DNA of 9,414 bases from an uncultured Ruminococcus sp. GTDB taxonomy: Bacteria; Bacillota; Clostridia; Oscillospirales; Acutalibacteraceae. A model generated the notes under the pieces. It ran no database searches. It was not told the origin of the DNA and worked only from the letters and a program-made list of their open reading frames with translations. Shown here one piece after another: positions 7,239 to 9,414 of the stretch. Position 1 is the first letter of the stretch; each line of letters opens with the position of its first letter. The translations under genes and the position numbers were made by a program. Location: assembly GCA_902773165.1 (NCBI GenBank), contig CACYDO010000168.1, positions 1-9,414 on the forward strand, read 5' to 3'.

Positions 7239-9368
7239 TTATTCTTCGGTATCGTCCGGCTTATCTTTTTTTACCGGCTTTGATTTTCTGATAGGGTTAC
7301 CGTTTTCATCACGCTTGATCTTTCTTATCGGTCTGCCCTGTTCGTCGGTCTTTACCTTTTTTTTCTTAACGGGACGCTCACCGTCTGCCGTTTTTTTCGG
7401 CTTTTTAGGCATAGCTTCTTTCTCTTCATCTATGTCGGTCTTATCGGCAAATATGCTGAGATCATCGAAGCTTTCAGCCTCTTCGATTTTTTCCGGTTTT
7501 TCAGTTTCTTCCGGTTCGGGAACGTAAACGCCCTTCATGATATCATCGAATTCTTTGCCGGAGATCTTCTCTTTGACAAGAAGAACCTGTGCAACTTCAT
7601 GGAGTTTATCCATGTGAGAAGTAAGGATCTCTGTAACCTTGTCGTAGCCTTCCTTAACGATATCGTAGATCTCGTCATCAATTTCAGAAGCAATCTTCTC
7701 GGAATAATTCTTCACATGACCCATATCACGGCCGATAAATACTTCATCGTTGCTCTTTCCGAAAGCGATCGGACCGAGCTTTTTGCTCATACCGTATTTT
7801 GTGACCATAGAACGGGCAATATCGGTTGCTCTTTCAATATCGTTTGAAGCGCCTGTTGTGATATCTCCGAAAATCAGCGATTCGGCAACACGACCGCCAA
7901 GGAGAACGATTATCTCCTCCTTCATCTCGTTGAAGGAATTGTACATCTTATCCTCGCTGGGCAGCGACATTGTATAACCGCCTGCAAATCCGCGCGGAAT
8001 AATGGATATCTGATGAACATCGTCTTGTGTTTCGCAGAAATAATGAGCGATAGCATGACCTGTTTCGTGATATGCCGTGATCTTCTTGTTCTTCTCCGTC
8101 ATTACCTTGGAGCGCTTCTCTGTTCCGACAACGACCTTGATCGTTGCTTCCTCGATCTCCTCCATCGTGATAGCCTTTTTATCACGTCTTGCAGCAAGAA
8201 GAGCTGCTTCGTTGAGGATATTTTCAAGGTCTGCGCCTGTAAAGCCTGCTGTCTGGGCTGCGATAACTTTAAGGTCAACATCGGGACCGAGAGGCTTATT
8301 CTTTGCGTGGATTTTCAGGATCTCTTCTCTGCCCTTTATCGTAGGCTGAGCCATTACCACCTGTCTGTCAAAACGACCGGGGCGCAGAAGCGCGGGATCA
8401 AGGATATCGGGGCGGTTTGTCGCCGCGATCATGATAACGCCGATATTTGCGTCAAAGCCGTCCATTTCAACGAGAAGCTGGTTCAGCGTCTGCTCACGTT
8501 CGTCGTGACCGCCGCCAAGTCCTGTTCCTCTCTGACGTCCGACAGAATCGATCTCGTCAATAAATATGATACAGGGGGCGTTTTTCTTTGCCTGATCGAA
8601 AAGATCTCTTACTCTCGAAGCACCGACGCCTACGAACATCTCTACGAAGTCTGAACCGGAGATCGAGAAAAACGGAACGCCTGCCTCGCCTGCAACGGCT
8701 CTTGCAAGAAGAGTTTTACCCGTTCCCGGAGGTCCCATGAGCAAAACGCCCTTAGGAATTCTTGCGCCGAGTGTATTGAATTTTTCGGGATTTTTGAGGA
8801 ACTCAACGATCTCCTGAAGCTCCTCCTTCTCCTCATCAGCGCCTGCAACGTCGTCAAAAACGTTTTTCTTTCCGTCGCCGCTGGAATTCTTGATCTTCGC
8901 TTTGCCGAAGCTCAACGTTTTATCTCCGCCGAAGCTGCCGGACATTCTGCGCATGATAAAGATCCAAATCACAACGATAAAGATTATCAGACCGATATTC
9001 GGAATAATCGACCACAAAACTGCGCTGTCGATAGATTTCTCGATATCGTAGGTGATCTTGCTTTTCGGGTCGTTTACATACTCAGAAACGTCGTCAAGAA
9101 AACGCTGAGGGTAAGCAAGAGAGTAGGTAACTTCCTCTCCCTTCTGTTTATCCTTATCCTTCAGCTTGATCTTAAGCTCGCCGCTTTCTGCTTTCAGCTC
9201 GAAATGCTCGACCTGACCTTCGCTGAACATTCCGATAATCTCGGAATACTCGTGCTCCTCCTTTGGCGTCTGCATGGCAATAAATGCCGCCAAAAGCAAT
9301 ATCAACACGGGGAAGACGATCCAAAGGACAAGATTTCTCCAGTTTTTGTAACTGTTCTTATTATCCAA
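7239..9368 (-). CDS. ftsH: ATP-dependent membrane zinc metalloprotease FtsH
   Basis: FtsH is a hexameric membrane protease that unfolds and degrades membrane and short-lived cytosolic proteins. From TTG 9368 it has 709 residues. Order of parts: membrane segment about 13-31; extracytoplasmic domain about 32-117; second membrane segment about 118-139; AAA+ domain with Walker A GPPGTGKT (212-219), pore motif FVG (245-247), Walker B IIFIDEID (267-274) and second region of homology NRPDILDPALLRPGRFDRQ (318-336, arginine fingers R329 and R332); zinc site HETGH (434-438) with the third ligand D510 in SNDIERATD. All catalytic residues are present. The last 90 or so residues form a charged tail, first acidic and then lysine-rich, with a 12-residue tandem repeat. 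TTG 9368 is chosen because the GTG at 9380 abuts its AGAGGA with no spacing; starting there would add only four residues. The upstream neighbour is outside the window. Confidence 0.98.
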   Translation of the reverse strand: MDNKNSYKNWRNLVLWIVFPVLILLLAAFIAMQTPKEEHEYSEIIGMFSEGQVEHFELKAESGELKIKLKDKDKQKGEEVTYSLAYPQRFLDDVSEYVNDPKSKITYDIEKSIDSAVLWSIIPNIGLIIFIVVIWIFIMRRMSGSFGGDKTLSFGKAKIKNSSGDGKKNVFDDVAGADEEKEELQEIVEFLKNPEKFNTLGARIPKGVLLMGPPGTGKTLLARAVAGEAGVPFFSISGSDFVEMFVGVGASRVRDLFDQAKKNAPCIIFIDEIDSVGRQRGTGLGGGHDEREQTLNQLLVEMDGFDANIGVIMIAATNRPDILDPALLRPGRFDRQVVMAQPTIKGREEILKIHAKNKPLGPDVDLKVIAAQTAGFTGADLENILNEAALLAARRDKKAITMEEIEEATIKVVVGTEKRSKVMTEKNKKITAYHETGHAIAHYFCETQDDVHQISIIPRGFAGGYTMSLPSEDKMYNSFNEMKEEIIVLLGGRVAESLIFGDITTGASNDIERATDIARSMVTKYGMSKKLGPIAFGKSNDEVFIGRDMGHVKNYSEKIASEIDDEIYDIVKEGYDKVTEILTSHMDKLHEVAQVLLVKEKISGKEFDDIMKGVYVPEPEETEKPEKIEEAESFDDLSIFADKTDIDEEKEAMPKKPKKTADGERPVKKKKVKTDEQGRPIRKIKRDENGNPIRKSKPVKKDKPDDTEE
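7275..7346 (-). repeat. Two 12-residue tandem repeats (DExGxPIRK type) in the FtsH C-terminal tail
   Basis: Within ftsH two adjacent 36-base units encode DEQGRPIRKIKR and DENGNPIRKSKP, identical at 7 of 12 positions (D, E, G, P, I, R, K in the first nine, then K at position 11 also matching, giving 8). The units differ in sequence at many third positions, so the duplication is old or held by selection on the protein. Confidence 0.8.
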
Positions 9369-9379
9369 GTAAACACTCA

Positions 9380-9384
9380 CTCCT
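9380..9384 (-). promoter_or_regulatory. Ribosome binding site deciding the ftsH start
   Basis: AGGAG (minus strand, within AAGAGGAGTG) lies 11 bases before TTG 9368. It overlaps the first base of the GTG at 9380, so it cannot serve that codon. The spacing to TTG is slightly long but usable. Confidence 0.5.
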
Positions 9385-9414
9385 CTTATTTATGTTTATG
9401 CATTTATATGCTGA

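Noticed and set aside
8013..8654. 213-codon open frame on the plus strand, rich in cysteine
   Set aside because: It is antisense to the highly conserved FtsH AAA+ and protease domains. The cysteine richness comes from the complement of common codons in ftsH, and there is no independent sign of coding.
9403..9408. TATAAA on the minus strand upstream of ftsH as a -10 box
   Set aside because: The spacing from the gene is plausible, but any -35 element would fall beyond the end of the window and AT-rich leaders give such hexamers by chance.

Overview
The window looks like chromosomal DNA from a Clostridia-type Firmicute, probably in or near Ruminococcus/Oscillospiraceae. This rests on the style of the FtsH, UvrA and DnaE proteins, strong GGAGG-like ribosome binding sites, moderate GC, and a membrane-tethered XRE regulator of a kind common in these bacteria. 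The genus is an inference and no marker gene here proves it.

About 92% of the window (752-9368) is three intact housekeeping genes on the minus strand, in transcription order ftsH (membrane AAA+ zinc protease), uvrA (excision-repair damage sensor) and dnaE (DNA polymerase III alpha subunit). uvrA and dnaE are 21 bases apart, with the dnaE ribosome binding site in the gap, so they are very likely co-transcribed and pair repair with replication. ftsH and uvrA are separated by a strong 13-bp hairpin that looks like an intrinsic terminator or attenuator. It also covers one of the two candidate uvrA start codons. The transcripts end at a bidirectional hairpin at 697-734.

The left end (1-685, plus strand, convergent with dnaE) is different. 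It holds the 3' part of an AT-richer XRE-family regulator with a hydrophobic C-terminal tail. This is followed by a decayed scrap of a 23S rRNA uracil-5-methyltransferase (RlmD/RumA type) that keeps the SAM-binding motif and the C-terminal HVETVV motif but has lost the catalytic middle. This is the only part that looks like accessory or rearranged DNA.

I found no CRISPR array, tRNA, rRNA, transposase or recognisable new multi-gene system. The items most worth a second look are the rlmD scar, the hairpin over the uvrA start, a stop-codon-anchored 16-base motif shared by two gene ends, and a repeat-containing charged tail on FtsH.
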